A stretch of 64,000 nt of DNA from Sinorhizobium garamanticum (GTDB taxonomy: Bacteria > Pseudomonadota > Alphaproteobacteria > Rhizobiales > Rhizobiaceae): NCBI RefSeq assembly GCF_029892065.1, contig NZ_CP120375.1, positions 248,001 to 312,000 of the forward strand, given 5' to 3'. Below the pieces are notes generated by a model, which was not told the origin of the DNA, ran no database searches, and worked only from the letters and a program-made list of their open reading frames with translations. Position 1 is the stretch's first letter. Every line of letters begins with the position of its first letter. A program made the position numbers and the translations under genes. Positions 8,922 through 17,807 of the stretch are shown one piece after another.

Positions 8922-9580
8922 GATGGCCCCGCATAGGACAAGACCAGACCGTGAATCAGGCGCTGCCACCCGTTCACAGCGACGAACAAGAACAGCTTCA
9001 AGGGCAGGGAGATCGTCATCGGCGAAACCATCATCATACCCATCGCCAGAAGGATATTTGAAACGAGGAGGTCGATGACGAGGAAAGGCAGGAAAAGAAG
9101 GAAACCTATCTTGAACGCGTCTGCCAACTCGGATGTGATGAATGCTGGGATAGAAATGATAAAATCGCTGTCAGTTACCGCTTGGGCGTCCCCTTCGCTC
9201 CATAAGTCACGGGCCGCATTGGCGAAGAATTGTCGTTCCTCTCGCGACGTGTTCTTCAGGATGAAATCGCGGAGGGGCTCAATAGCAAGCGAAATCGTGT
9301 CGCCGAGCCCACGGAGATCATCGAACGCGATCTCCTTGTGGCTCACAGCTTCATATGCGTTCTTGGCTACCGGCTGCATGATGTATACGGACAGCAGGAT
9401 GGCGACCGCATTCAGTGCCATGTTCGGTGGAATATTCTGAATGCCGAGGGCATTGCGGATCAGCCCGAACACGACAACGAGCTTGACGTACGACGTGACG
9501 ATGATCGCAAAGAAGGGGATGACCGCTATCGCGCCGATCAAAGCGATCATCGCAACGGGATCGGGCAAACCGGTGTTCAT
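8918..9580 (-). CDS. sctR: Type III secretion export apparatus protein SctR
   Basis: A 220-residue protein homologous to YscR/FliP, the pentameric base of the export channel. Family features include the first helix IGAIAVIPFFAIIVTSYVKL, the segment IRNALGIQNIPPNMALN and a C-terminal helix pair ending in FVAVNGWQRLIHGLVLSY. Start ATG at 9580 overlaps the sctQ stop (ATGA). The gene looks complete and of normal length. Confidence 0.95.
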   Translation of the reverse strand: MNTGLPDPVAMIALIGAIAVIPFFAIIVTSYVKLVVVFGLIRNALGIQNIPPNMALNAVAILLSVYIMQPVAKNAYEAVSHKEIAFDDLRGLGDTISLAIEPLRDFILKNTSREERQFFANAARDLWSEGDAQAVTDSDFIISIPAFITSELADAFKIGFLLFLPFLVIDLLVSNILLAMGMMMVSPMTISLPLKLFLFVAVNGWQRLIHGLVLSYAGPS

Positions 9581-10569
9581 GACGAGGCGCGCGGTAGGCG
9601 TATGTCTAAGACACGTACACCTGTCCGATCGACTATGCGCACCAACTCGCCCGCAGCGACCACCCGGCCATTGACTCGCAAACTGACATTGGTCGTAGCG
9701 TCGAAACCAAGATCTAGTATCTGGCCCACAGCAAGCTCACGAAGCTGCTTGAGCGACATGGTCAGGCGTCCGACATCCACGTCGACTGGGAGGTCGATGT
9801 TGTCGAAGGTTTCGGGAGGGAGAGAGTCAGGATTGTCCATCATGTGGTCCACTGCTGAAAGGACTGAAAGGCGGCCATCCATGATCGAAGCGCGAAATCG
9901 TGAATCGCCAAAGAGGCACAGTAGAACGGTCATCGCACCGTCACGAGCGACCGGTGAGGTGTCGAGCAGGATGACGTCGCCCGGCGCGAGCGCCTCTATT
10001 TCCGCCAATGTGAGGCTGACGCGAGCGACTCTCAGATCGAGAGAGAAAGCCACATGGTCGAGGTCTGCGCACACGGCCGGCAGCGCATCGCGGCAGCAGT
10101 CGGTGATCCATTCGAGGCCGCCGCCGTCGAATTCTATTAGCCCGAGGAGTTTGTCTGGACCGTCCAGGCGAACGAGCTCAATTGCGTGGGGAAGCACTCC
10201 GGTGGTGATCTCGGACAAAGACCAGATGGGCCTCTGACCGCACCATTGTTCCACCTGAATCGCTACATCGTGTAGGACGATGTTAAACAGGATTTCCCGC
10301 AAGCCATCATCTGATGGCAGCATCGTGATGTCCGGCCAATGTGTCACTGCAAGGGGCGGAAGCAGAGTCGAGTCGATGGCGATTCGGATATTGTGGCCGT
10401 GTAGGCGTAGCCAAAACCTGCGGCAATCCCCCGGAACACGTGGTGGAGTCGAATCGGGCATGACGGCTGCGACTTGAATGCCAGCGAGGCTGAGGGTGGC
10501 CGGCAAGCGGGTTGCAAGAAGCGAGATGGCGGCGGCCTCTCGTGAACTGCAGCAGGGCAGATCAATCAC
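9577..10569 (-). CDS. sctQ: Type III secretion C-ring (sorting platform) protein SctQ
   Basis: A 330-residue protein related to YscQ/HrcQ. The C-terminal ~75 residues form a SpoA/FliN-like domain (DLPVDVDVGRLTMSLKQLRE, then VGQILDLGFDATTNVSLRVN). It forms cytoplasmic pods that load substrates onto the export gate with SctK, SctL and the ATPase. The start is GTG at 10569, overlapping the upstream sctP stop. Many SctQ genes have an internal start producing a C-terminal fragment; I cannot confirm one here. Confidence 0.88.
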   Translation of the reverse strand: MIDLPCCSSREAAAISLLATRLPATLSLAGIQVAAVMPDSTPPRVPGDCRRFWLRLHGHNIRIAIDSTLLPPLAVTHWPDITMLPSDDGLREILFNIVLHDVAIQVEQWCGQRPIWSLSEITTGVLPHAIELVRLDGPDKLLGLIEFDGGGLEWITDCCRDALPAVCADLDHVAFSLDLRVARVSLTLAEIEALAPGDVILLDTSPVARDGAMTVLLCLFGDSRFRASIMDGRLSVLSAVDHMMDNPDSLPPETFDNIDLPVDVDVGRLTMSLKQLRELAVGQILDLGFDATTNVSLRVNGRVVAAGELVRIVDRTGVRVLDIRLPRASS

Positions 10570-11216
10570 GTCCGCCTCTCGGCTACATAGTGAAGAACTG
10601 CCTCAAACCCGCGTGACCTTGGGGTGTTGTCCTGTTCCTCAGGAGATGAGCTGTGGGTAACTGCCGCAACCAGAATCCGCACACCGAGCCGATCCGATAG
10701 GTCGCGAGCAAACGCATAGCCCTGACGTTGCAGGAAAGCCCGAAGGCGCTCGGGCTCGATGAGTACACGTAAGGTATCATGCCGATAACTGATGGTCACT
10801 TTCGCATCGCCGAGCAACTTCTCCTGAAGCACGATGATTTGCACCGTGCTGTCGTCGTTGCCTCGGCCTACCAAAATGCATATTGTTTCCGCCAATTCGG
10901 CGACAATGGCGGATCGTGGCCTCGCCCCCGGCTCGGCCGTATCTCGAATATCCGTGTCGGTCTTCAGGACGGTGACGCCGAGCCAAGTGGCACCAAGGAA
11001 ATGGAGCATGTTTTGACGAGTCGGCGCTTCGCTGCAGCGTTGTTTCGACTCAAGCTCGCGGCTGCCGAGAGTTTTGCCGGGTGCGTCCTCGAATGACACG
11101 CACCCTTTAAAACTCGGCTCATTAAGCATTTGCGAGAAACGCTCCACGTTTCCAAGATGCGCGCACGACGGCGCGGTAGCCCGACCCGGAGGTGGGGCAA
11201 AACCGCCATTCTCCAT
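10566..11216 (-). CDS. sctP: Probable T3SS needle-length regulator SctP
   Basis: This gene directly precedes sctQ with a four-base overlap, the position of yscP. The C-terminal ~120 residues (from IIVLQEKLLGDAKVTISYRH to the end) have the alternating strand pattern of the substrate-switching domain of SctP/HpaP proteins, and VERFSQML near the N-terminus fits short SctP members. The start is uncertain: the frame is open to 11420, but residues before MENGGFAPP look non-coding, so I chose ATG at 11216 (about 216 residues). No good ribosome site decides it. In Ysc clusters sctN and sctO should lie upstream; here they are replaced by IS debris. Confidence 0.6.
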   Translation of the reverse strand: MENGGFAPPPGRATAPSCAHLGNVERFSQMLNEPSFKGCVSFEDAPGKTLGSRELESKQRCSEAPTRQNMLHFLGATWLGVTVLKTDTDIRDTAEPGARPRSAIVAELAETICILVGRGNDDSTVQIIVLQEKLLGDAKVTISYRHDTLRVLIEPERLRAFLQRQGYAFARDLSDRLGVRILVAAVTHSSSPEEQDNTPRSRGFEAVLHYVAERRT

Positions 11217-11799
11217 GGCGGCATACGTACTGGAGTGCATCCTCCCATCAGGTCGATGTTCAACGATGCGGACGGCCGTCTTCTTGGAGTAGGTCAACCC
11301 AAAATACATAGCTGAAGAATCCCTTCGGGACCTCTGAGGTCGGCAAGCCCAGGGACTGGCCGGTTCGGACAGGCTGTTGACGCAAATCATTCGGCTCCTA
11401 ATTGAAATCATCCCCATCACGGCGACGAATACCCGAAATCATTCCACTCGCCGAGGAAAGGGCGCCGCTCAATCGCCGAGCTGTCGTTTACATTCCAATC
11501 TCCAACGCGGGCCAGAAGCAAATATCATGTCGATATTGGATCATCTGCCCTCCTTATGATGAGCTCCAACATAGGGTCCCTCTGGCGCCAGATGCCGCGT
11601 CCACAGAGAGCGGCGCCGTTTCTTCGCGAACGAGCGCCTTGGACGTCTTTCCGGGCGCATGCGAATAGGCCCACTCGGTAGGCCCATGGGTCTCGTGAGG
11701 CGCTTTGAACTTTTACTGCGCGACGTTGGGATCTGATCTGCCTGTGATGGAAATACCTGACCACGGATCCAAGTGTTTAGTGGGCAGCCGCGAACTGTG
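11217..11799. other. Gap upstream of sctP, no gene seen
   Basis: Neither strand has a convincing coding sequence. The frame of sctP stays open to 11420, but its composition there is unlike protein. The sctN ATPase and sctO would be expected here in an intact cluster. The promoter of the sctPQRSTU block should lie in this gap, though I could not identify one; I saw no canonical rhizobial tts box. Confidence 0.4.
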
Positions 11800-12321
11800 A
11801 TGGTTTATTATGAGACGTCAGGAGGAGGATTTGCTATGGCATGCGTCCTTCTTCCCGGCAGCGGGCGCACTAGGCTGTGATCCGGGTTCCATGCGTCGCA
11901 AGAGAGCACCGGTCCCTTGCCGCGGCTAGGCCTGAATCGGAAGACGGTGAAGAAATGGCGCAGCCGGACCACAACGGCCGATATAGGACCCAGGGCGCCG
12001 AAGAGCATAGTGCTGACGCCGACCGAGGAAGCCATCCTGGTGGCGTCCGGCAGAAGACCCGGCTAACGGCACGGCCGAACGAATGAACCGCACCATCAAG
12101 TACGCCACGGTTGAGGTCCACCACTACCACGATGATCTGGGAAGCGTTGAGGCCCATATCAGGGCCTTCGTTGCTGCTTACAAGTCCGCCAAGCACCTCA
12201 AGGCATTGCGATGCGAACCCCCTAGCTCTGAGACGCCTGGACATAGGACTCGTTGATCTTTCAAGATCAACGCGCACCATCTCATTCCGGTGCCACACAC
12301 CTATTGCAGCGTTCCCTAAAG
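11800..12321 (+). mobile_element. IS481-family transposase remnant with internal deletion
   Basis: Two fragments of one transposase are joined. The first (from about 11925) reads LGLNRKTVKKWRSRTTTADI and GPRAPKSIVLTPTEEAILVA, typical of the N-terminal HTH region of IS481-like transposases. After a stop near 12065 the sequence jumps to the extreme C-terminal part, NGTAERMNRTIKYATVEVHH, VAAYKSAKHLKALRCEPP and finally FKINAHHLIPVPH. The central DDE core is absent, so the element is dead. The C-terminal piece runs into the 3' end of the following LysR gene. Outer boundaries are approximate because I could not match terminal inverted repeats. Confidence 0.7.
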
Positions 12322-13202
12322 TGCTGTTCTACCTGCGCCTCGAGCAGAGCACTTGCCGCCTCGGCGGCGGAGGTGAGAGGGATATGGGCGGATGAGATGA
12401 GGCATCCCGTCAGATAAATCGGCGGATCGATGACTACGGGCCTCAGACCTTCGTAGCCTGGAACATCCGAGAAATCCCCTTTTGGAACTATCGCATTTGC
12501 TACGCCGGCTTTGACTATGGAGAGCACGCTGCAGAACGTGTCGACCTCTGCCACGCAGTTCGGTATCCCTCCGGCCATTCCAAAGGCTCGGTCCAGTGCG
12601 TTGCGCATCGTGTGCGGCCGCACGGGCAGCACGAGAGGAAGTGAAGCCAGCTCATCGAGAGACACGGAGGTTTTGGCATTTTCTGCATTGGCAGCCCGGA
12701 TCAGATAGAGGCGCTCGCGGAACAGCGGCTTGCGGGAAACACCACGGGTGGGTGTGTCCTCGAAGACCATGCAAACGTCGAGGGCGTGCGATTCGATGAG
12801 CGACCTGATCCGAAGAAGGTCACCAGTGAACAAGCGCAGGGTCACCTTGGGGAGTGCCGTCCTGCAGGCGCCCACCAAGGAGCCTGCGAGGGAGACGGCG
12901 AGCGTCGGAGACATGCCGAGCCGCACCGAACCTTCTGGCTCTCCCTCCGTGGAGCGAACGATGCCGCGCAGTTGCTCTACCCGCTGCAAGATCGAGAACG
13001 CCTCCCGATAGAAAACCTTGCCCACTTGGGTCGGGCACACACCGCGTGCGCTACGCTGCAACAGGGTGGCGCCGAGCATGGTTTCAAGTTCAGCGATCTG
13101 TTGGCTGAGGGCCGGCTGGGCCACATTGATGGTGGCCGCTGCCCGGCAGAAGCTCCCTGCATCGACGATGCTGACGAAATAGCGGAGGTGGCGTAGTTTC
13201 AT
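12282..13202 (-). CDS. LysR-family transcriptional regulator (NAC/Cbl-like)
   Basis: A 306-residue regulator. The N-terminal winged HTH (HLRYFVSIVDAGSFCRAAAT, then NVAQPALSQQIAELE) is canonical, and the C-terminal effector-binding domain shows the usual two-lobed pattern. Within the family the N-terminus is most like the Nac/Cbl branch and nitrogen or aromatic regulators, but the ligand cannot be inferred. The 3' end overlaps the degenerate end of the IS481 remnant by about 40 bases, so its last residues may have been replaced by IS sequence. Whether it regulates the T3SS is not shown by anything in the sequence. Confidence 0.85.
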   Translation of the reverse strand: MKLRHLRYFVSIVDAGSFCRAAATINVAQPALSQQIAELETMLGATLLQRSARGVCPTQVGKVFYREAFSILQRVEQLRGIVRSTEGEPEGSVRLGMSPTLAVSLAGSLVGACRTALPKVTLRLFTGDLLRIRSLIESHALDVCMVFEDTPTRGVSRKPLFRERLYLIRAANAENAKTSVSLDELASLPLVLPVRPHTMRNALDRAFGMAGGIPNCVAEVDTFCSVLSIVKAGVANAIVPKGDFSDVPGYEGLRPVVIDPPIYLTGCLISSAHIPLTSAAEAASALLEAQVEQHFRERCNRCVAPE

Positions 13203-14313
13203 GGCATAGCCTTGACAAGTTGAAGTGAGTTAGATTGCGCCTGATGCCGCTTGGAGCACTAGCGCACCATCCGTGTTTTCAAATAGGCCGAGAGTACCAT
13301 TCCGCTCTGGTCTTACCTTGCCACCCTGATTCCAAAGCGGCTGCGTGTTCCGCGATTGAGGGCCTAGCAGCTTCGCAAGAGGGAACGGATGCCGCGCTCA
13401 GTGCGGGCATGAAGAGTGAAATTCTCATTGAATGAGCCCTTTTTCTCCGCCGGCTCGTCTCGCCGCCCGGCCCTCCGCCCAGAAAAAAGCTTCGGAAAGG
13501 TCGATCCCGCAGCGACAACGAGCAGCCGGCGCTCTTCGTCCTCGACGAGAACAACGTGCTCGTACGTTCCCTCGAATTCCGCCGATGCCCTGGCGAGCGC
13601 GTCCGAGAGGACGTTGTCAGGTGCAAGGCAGTCGGCTCAAGAAAACTGCGCCTGTGGCATTTGTCTCTGCGCTCGTCGCGCTGTGGATATACGTCGATAC
13701 GGAGCATCGTGATCGTGAGGCCCAATGATTGCGGCGGCGTGATTTGCGACCACCGGTTTGCCAGATTCTGCAGTTGCCGCAGGGAAGCCGAGCGGAACGT
13801 CGTAGGAGGAGCATTCACTCGGGGGATCCTTGCAACCCTTTTTCGTGCTGCGAAGCACACAGCAAGATCCGGGCCAGTTTGCGCAGCGGGAACCATGCGC
13901 GTCCGTTTTGCTGCACGCGGTTGCCTTCGCAACAAATTGGCGGATTCATGACATTCGGCATGTCTGCTTCGGACAAAGAAGAGAGATGCCATCAGGGAGC
14001 TCACCGGATGGTTTTCGGCACAACTTCATCAGCAGCGACCTTGCGCGCAATGACCACGGTAGATCCTGGCGGCAAAAGCAGAATTGCGCGGCAACAGTCG
14101 TCTATCAACACTTAGGTCTCTCCCAGACCGCCGCGACACGCGCGCCGCTGGCTGGCAAGTTCAACCCTCTCGGCGCGGAAGGGCTGAGATCAATGTCGGT
14201 CGTTCAAGTGGCACATCATTTGCACATCAGGATGTGCCTGCCACAAACCACGCACCCGATGGGGTCATGGTTCCCGATGGGCATAATAGTTGTCGATCCG
14301 TAAGAGGTGAACC
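13203..14313. other. 1.1 kb without an intact gene; decayed minus-strand fragments
   Basis: No intact gene. On the minus strand, about 13369-13625, one frame reads like real protein (DNVLSDALARASAEFEGTYE and then HVVLVEDEERRLLVVAAG) but has no start and is preceded by a TGA. A second protein-like stretch lies further upstream, about 13660-13770, in another frame (SLGLTITMLRIDVYPQRDER). These are probably pieces of a decayed gene that I could not assign. The part just before 14314 should contain the promoter of the effector gene; I found no canonical tts box by eye. Confidence 0.4.
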
Positions 14314-16125
14314 ATGAGGAACATTGACTTGCGTGGCAAGGCGCCGATGCCGTTCTTTAGCGCCATGGACCGAAATACCACGGACGATCCTCCCGCCGGG
14401 CCGCTTGTTCGCGTTGAGGAGGCCGGCGAAGCATCCAGCTCTGTGGTGGAGCAGACGCGCTCTGAGTCTCAAGCCCCACGCGTTTCCTCCTCTCTCAGCA
14501 TGCAGCACACCAGTTTCCATCGTCTGCCGCCGGAGCTACTCGGTCAGATTGCTGAGCGGGTCAGCCCGACCGATATGCCGAGCATGTTGCAGACAAATCG
14601 CCGGCTGCGTTTCGACACCTGGCTATCGCCGGCGTCTCGAGAAAGGCGCCAAAGGGCTATTCGGGTTCAGGCCATCTGGGCGAGGTTGCGGGGTCACGAG
14701 CCCGGTGCGGATCGCTTTGCCGCGCGCAGCATGGTGCCCAACATGATCCAATCACTCGCGCCCAACTTCAATTACCTCACCCGGGCGGACCAGGAGGATC
14801 TCGTCGCGCTAGTCCAGGGGCTTGGCGACCCCGATGAGCGCAACTCGATCTTGATGGATATCGGACCGGGTTTGGCAGGACTCGAGCCAGATCTCCAGGA
14901 GGATCTCGTCCTCTTCGCCGAGGGACTTGACCAGCCCTGGGAATGCGCCTCCGCCGTCCGAGCCCTCGGAACAGGCGTGGCAGGGCTTGCCCCCAACCTC
15001 CAGGAGCGTCTCGTTAGCCTCGCCGAGGGGCTCGGGGACCAAGAGCATCGCGCCTTGGCCGTGCAGGGTCTCGGAGCGGGCGTGGCGGGGCTTGATCGCG
15101 AGCTCCAGCAGCGTCTTGTCAGACTCGCCGAGGGTCTTGAGGACCAGGAGCATCGCGCCGCGGCCGTGGACGGTTTCGGAGCGGGCGTGGCGGGGCTTGA
15201 TCGCGAGCTCCAGCAGCGTCTCGTTAGCCTCGCCGAGGGGCTCGGGGACCAAGAGGATCGCGCCTTGGCCGTGCAGGGTCTCGGAGCGGGCGTGGCGGGG
15301 CTTGATCGGGAGCTCCAGCAGCGTCTTGTCAGGCTCGCCGAGGGTCTTGAGGACCAGGAGCATCGCGCCGCGGCCGTGGACGGTTTCGGAGCGGGCGTGG
15401 CGGGGCTTGATCGCGAGCTCCAGCAGCGTCTCGTTAGCCTCGCCGAGGGGCTCGGGGACCAAGAGGATCGCGCCTTGGCCGTGCAGGGTCTCGGAGCGGG
15501 CGTGGCGGGGCTTGATCGGGAGCTCCAGCAGCGTCTTGTCAGGCTCGCCGAAGGGCTTGACCAAGTGCATGGCGCCTTCGCCCTCCAAGGCTTCGGCACA
15601 GGCGTGGGAGGGCTTGCGCTGGATCTCCAGGAGCGTCTTGTCAGGCTCGCCGAAGGGCTTGACCAAGTGCATGGCGCCTTCGCCCTCCGAGACCTCGGCA
15701 CAGGCGTAGGAGGGCTTGCGCGGGAGCTCCAGGAGCGTCTTGTCAAGCTCGCCGAGGGTCTTGAGGACCAAGAGCATCGCGGCACGGCTTTAATTGGCCT
15801 TGGAGCCGGCCTGGCGGGGCTTGCGCGGGATCTCCAGCGCCGTCTCGTCCGCCTCGCGGAGGGACTCGGTGAACCCGAGGATCGCGCCTGGGCCCTACGC
15901 GGCTTCGGAGCAGGCCTACCAAAGCTTGCGTCCGAACTGCAGCAGCGTCTCGTTGTCTTGGCCGAGAGCATCGACGACCCCGAGTATCTCGTAAGGGCTC
16001 TCGAAGGCCTTCGGCCAGGCTTGGCAGGGCTTGCCCCCGACCTACAACGCCGCATCGCTGCCCTTGCCCGCGGACCTGACGAGCCGGAGTATCGGGCTCG
16101 CGCCCTGGCAGCGCTATTGCCCTAG
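14314..16125 (+). CDS. F-box protein with thirteen ~35-residue helical repeats, probable T3 effector
   Basis: A 603-residue protein with three parts. Residues 1-65 are polar, serine-rich and lack a Sec signal, as in type III effectors. Residues ~69-103 (HRLPPELLGQIAERVSPTDM, MLQTNRRLR) match an F-box, the eukaryotic motif that recruits Skp1 of SCF ubiquitin ligases. Residues ~150 to the end are about thirteen repeats of ~35 residues, consensus GLDRELQQRLVRLAEGL followed by DQEHRAxAVxGFGAGVA, predicted as paired helices forming a solenoid. An AAGAGGTG ribosome site precedes ATG 14314. It lies beside the T3SS locus. Inference: it is injected into host cells and directs a host target, bound by the solenoid, to ubiquitination. 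I know no named family for this combination. Confidence 0.75.
   Translation: MRNIDLRGKAPMPFFSAMDRNTTDDPPAGPLVRVEEAGEASSSVVEQTRSESQAPRVSSSLSMQHTSFHRLPPELLGQIAERVSPTDMPSMLQTNRRLRFDTWLSPASRERRQRAIRVQAIWARLRGHEPGADRFAARSMVPNMIQSLAPNFNYLTRADQEDLVALVQGLGDPDERNSILMDIGPGLAGLEPDLQEDLVLFAEGLDQPWECASAVRALGTGVAGLAPNLQERLVSLAEGLGDQEHRALAVQGLGAGVAGLDRELQQRLVRLAEGLEDQEHRAAAVDGFGAGVAGLDRELQQRLVSLAEGLGDQEDRALAVQGLGAGVAGLDRELQQRLVRLAEGLEDQEHRAAAVDGFGAGVAGLDRELQQRLVSLAEGLGDQEDRALAVQGLGAGVAGLDRELQQRLVRLAEGLDQVHGAFALQGFGTGVGGLALDLQERLVRLAEGLDQVHGAFALRDLGTGVGGLARELQERLVKLAEGLEDQEHRGTALIGLGAGLAGLARDLQRRLVRLAEGLGEPEDRAWALRGFGAGLPKLASELQQRLVVLAESIDDPEYLVRALEGLRPGLAGLAPDLQRRIAALARGPDEPEYRARALAALLP
14878..16122 (+). 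repeat. Tandem 105-bp coding repeats with a 210-bp higher-order unit
   Basis: The repeat region of the F-box gene has a 105-bp period, shown by near-identical blocks starting CTTGATCG at 15091, 15196, 15301, 15406 and 15511. The units alternate (AVQGLG and AVDGFG types), so 15091-15300 and 15301-15510 are almost identical 210-bp copies. Outer repeats are more diverged and two units are one codon shorter (AEGLDQVHGAFAL). The near-identity in the centre indicates recent duplication or gene conversion. Confidence 0.9.
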
Positions 16126-16824
16126 GCGGAAGAAGGGGTCACGGCTTACGGATGGCCTTCAAGCCCTGTCGAACAAGCTGAGGCCGATCGCAGGAGAAAC
16201 GAGTCTGTCGCGCTTGAAGGCCGCAACATTATCGAGGATGTCCACGTGATGATCAATGCCTCCTCTGACTATCCGTTCGATGCCATGCCCGCAACTATTG
16301 AGGCTGCATCATAGACTTGATGGAGGAGCCGTGAGATGCGAATTGGGAATAACCAATTAAAGGCTTTTCGGCGTTAGACCGGCCCCTCGTTGACGGACTG
16401 GTAGAGGCTCCGAGCGCCGTGACTGCGTTCCACGAAGCGCACCCACTTACTGTGTTTCATTCCCGGAATGCGGCACCCTCACCTGCGACCAATCCGACAC
16501 GGCCGAAACGTGGTGAGGGACAGGATGGTGAGGGCGCGCCAGGCCGAACGGGCGCCAGATCAAACCGTTTCGCGCGGGCGGTGAACTACGGCTTGTTCCT
16601 CGCGGGCGCGGGCTGCGCCTACGACACGATCCAACGACTTTCCCGTCCCGCCACCCGACTACATCCTGGGAGAAAGGGCTTCACCAGCAACCAACGGCTT
16701 AGGACCGCCCGGGGAAGGCGAAGGATATGAGATGCGCAATCAAGGCGCCAGCCCGGTCTAAGCGTTGAATGGCGTCCGCTCATTCCAATTCGCGCTTTCG
16801 CACCAGCTTCGGAGGATACGAAAA
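16126..16824. other. Gap between the two effector candidates
   Basis: No firm gene. A 103-codon plus-strand frame at 16419-16730 contains a short hydrophobic stretch (VNYGLFLAGAGCAYDTIQRL), but the rest is arginine-rich low-complexity sequence typical of GC-rich noncoding DNA. The promoter of the 16825 gene should lie here. Confidence 0.35.
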
Positions 16825-17403
16825 GTGAAACTCAAGTCGATCGACCAATTCAGCATGGCAGCTTCGATGCAGGAGTACATTGCCGTGCACGAACAGCACC
16901 CAGGCAACTTACAACTCATTCCCCCTGATGCGACGCCCGCAGATGACCGTGGAGGGATCCGGTACGCTGACTTCGGCGGGTCGATGCGGATGCTGCCGCG
17001 GTCCGGCCTGCATAGCAAAGACGGATCGCTGTGGTCGCGCGTAAAGTCAGCAGTTAGGAAAGCGTTTGGAGAATGTTGCGTCCAAAAGTCATCTAGCGGA
17101 TCGGCGCAGGCGCTTGGCAAGGCGTCCTCGTCGGCTCTCTCACATCGAGACATCGGACACCTGGTTGGCCCGCTTTGGGATCACCACCGCTGGGACAATG
17201 GCGGTCAACTAATGCCGCGTGAAATCATTCGTGAATTGGGGAACCGCGGGATCCTACCGGGCCAGCGCAATCAAGAGTTGCGGTCACACTTCGACATCAA
17301 CGGTGAGCACTACACGGCCGAGGTCAGGCCAGCACCGAATCCGGACGTGCTGTTTGGCCAGCGCAAGCAAATTTATCTCATCCACAACCCTCAAGACGGC
17401 TGA
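16825..17403 (+). CDS. Hypothetical protein, T3 effector candidate
   Basis: I do not recognise this protein. The start is GTG 16825 because a GGAGG lies nine bases upstream; the frame is open further upstream but without ribosome sites. The predicted 192-residue product starts VKLKSIDQFSMAASMQEYIA, has a polar serine-rich middle (SSGSAQALGKASSSALSH) and a C-terminal segment with many charged and aromatic residues (GPLWDHHRWDNGGQLMP). It has no signal peptide or membrane helix. Proximity to the F-box gene and the T3SS locus makes an effector or effector fragment plausible, but nothing in the sequence proves it. Confidence 0.5.
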   Translation: MKLKSIDQFSMAASMQEYIAVHEQHPGNLQLIPPDATPADDRGGIRYADFGGSMRMLPRSGLHSKDGSLWSRVKSAVRKAFGECCVQKSSSGSAQALGKASSSALSHRDIGHLVGPLWDHHRWDNGGQLMPREIIRELGNRGILPGQRNQELRSHFDINGEHYTAEVRPAPNPDVLFGQRKQIYLIHNPQDG

Positions 17404-17807
17404 CGTATAATGCGACATCAGGATGAGACGCCTAGCGCGGGTGGGCAACCATTGAAACCAACTCGTCAACGGTGCCTCGGAACGGCTGCTCAGATCATTT
17501 CGCGGCGCCTCGGTTACAGGCCTCACGTTGCTGATCGGAAAGGGAGCGCCCGTCAAGGTCGTCGAAAAATGGCTGGAATTTGCGCAGCTCCGTGGCAAGG
17601 AACCTTCGTTATAAGCGTGGCGAACGCCCTGATCCGTCAGCATGGCGAAAGAAGCAGGGAGGGATGCCTTCAGGCCGGCCGGCATGAATTGCCGATCGAG
17701 AAGCGGGTGAGGAAGGGCGGCGGCAGCGCTGCCGGGCACCCTGGCGATAGCCCGGCCGAGATCCGCCTGCGCGAGATACTGTCTGTTGCCTTCGTGTCGC
17801 TTGGCAT
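17404..17807 (+). pseudogene. Unidentified decayed gene fragment
   Basis: One plus-strand frame between about 17450 and 17610 reads like protein (NQLVNGASERLLRSFRGASV, then TGLTLLIGKGAPVKVVEKWL) but has no start and ends at a TAA. Further protein-like sequence (HELPIEKRVRKGG) follows in another frame. I could not assign the parent family. The fragment is bounded on the right by the ISL3 remnant. Confidence 0.35.

Noticed and set aside
12252..12271. Palindrome GTTGATCTT-TC-AAGATCAAC
   Set aside because: It lies inside the IS481 transposase remnant, so it is more likely coding sequence or coincidence than a regulatory site.
13279..14004. 241-codon minus-strand frame
   Set aside because: Most of it is low-complexity; only short stretches read like protein and those lie in different frames. 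Treated as decayed sequence.
13900..14313. Search for a tts box upstream of the F-box gene
   Set aside because: No sequence close to the canonical GTCAGcTTnTCGaaAGCT pattern was seen by eye. This agrees with a non-Rhc system but is not a proof of absence.
14772..16055. Long antisense open frames (up to 427 codons) opposite the F-box repeat gene
   Set aside because: The 105-bp repeat period is a multiple of three, so open antisense frames are propagated automatically. The products are low-complexity Ser/Arg/Pro or repeat shadows.
16419..16730. 103-codon ORF between the effector candidates
   Set aside because: No ribosome site, arginine-rich, and only one short hydrophobic stretch.
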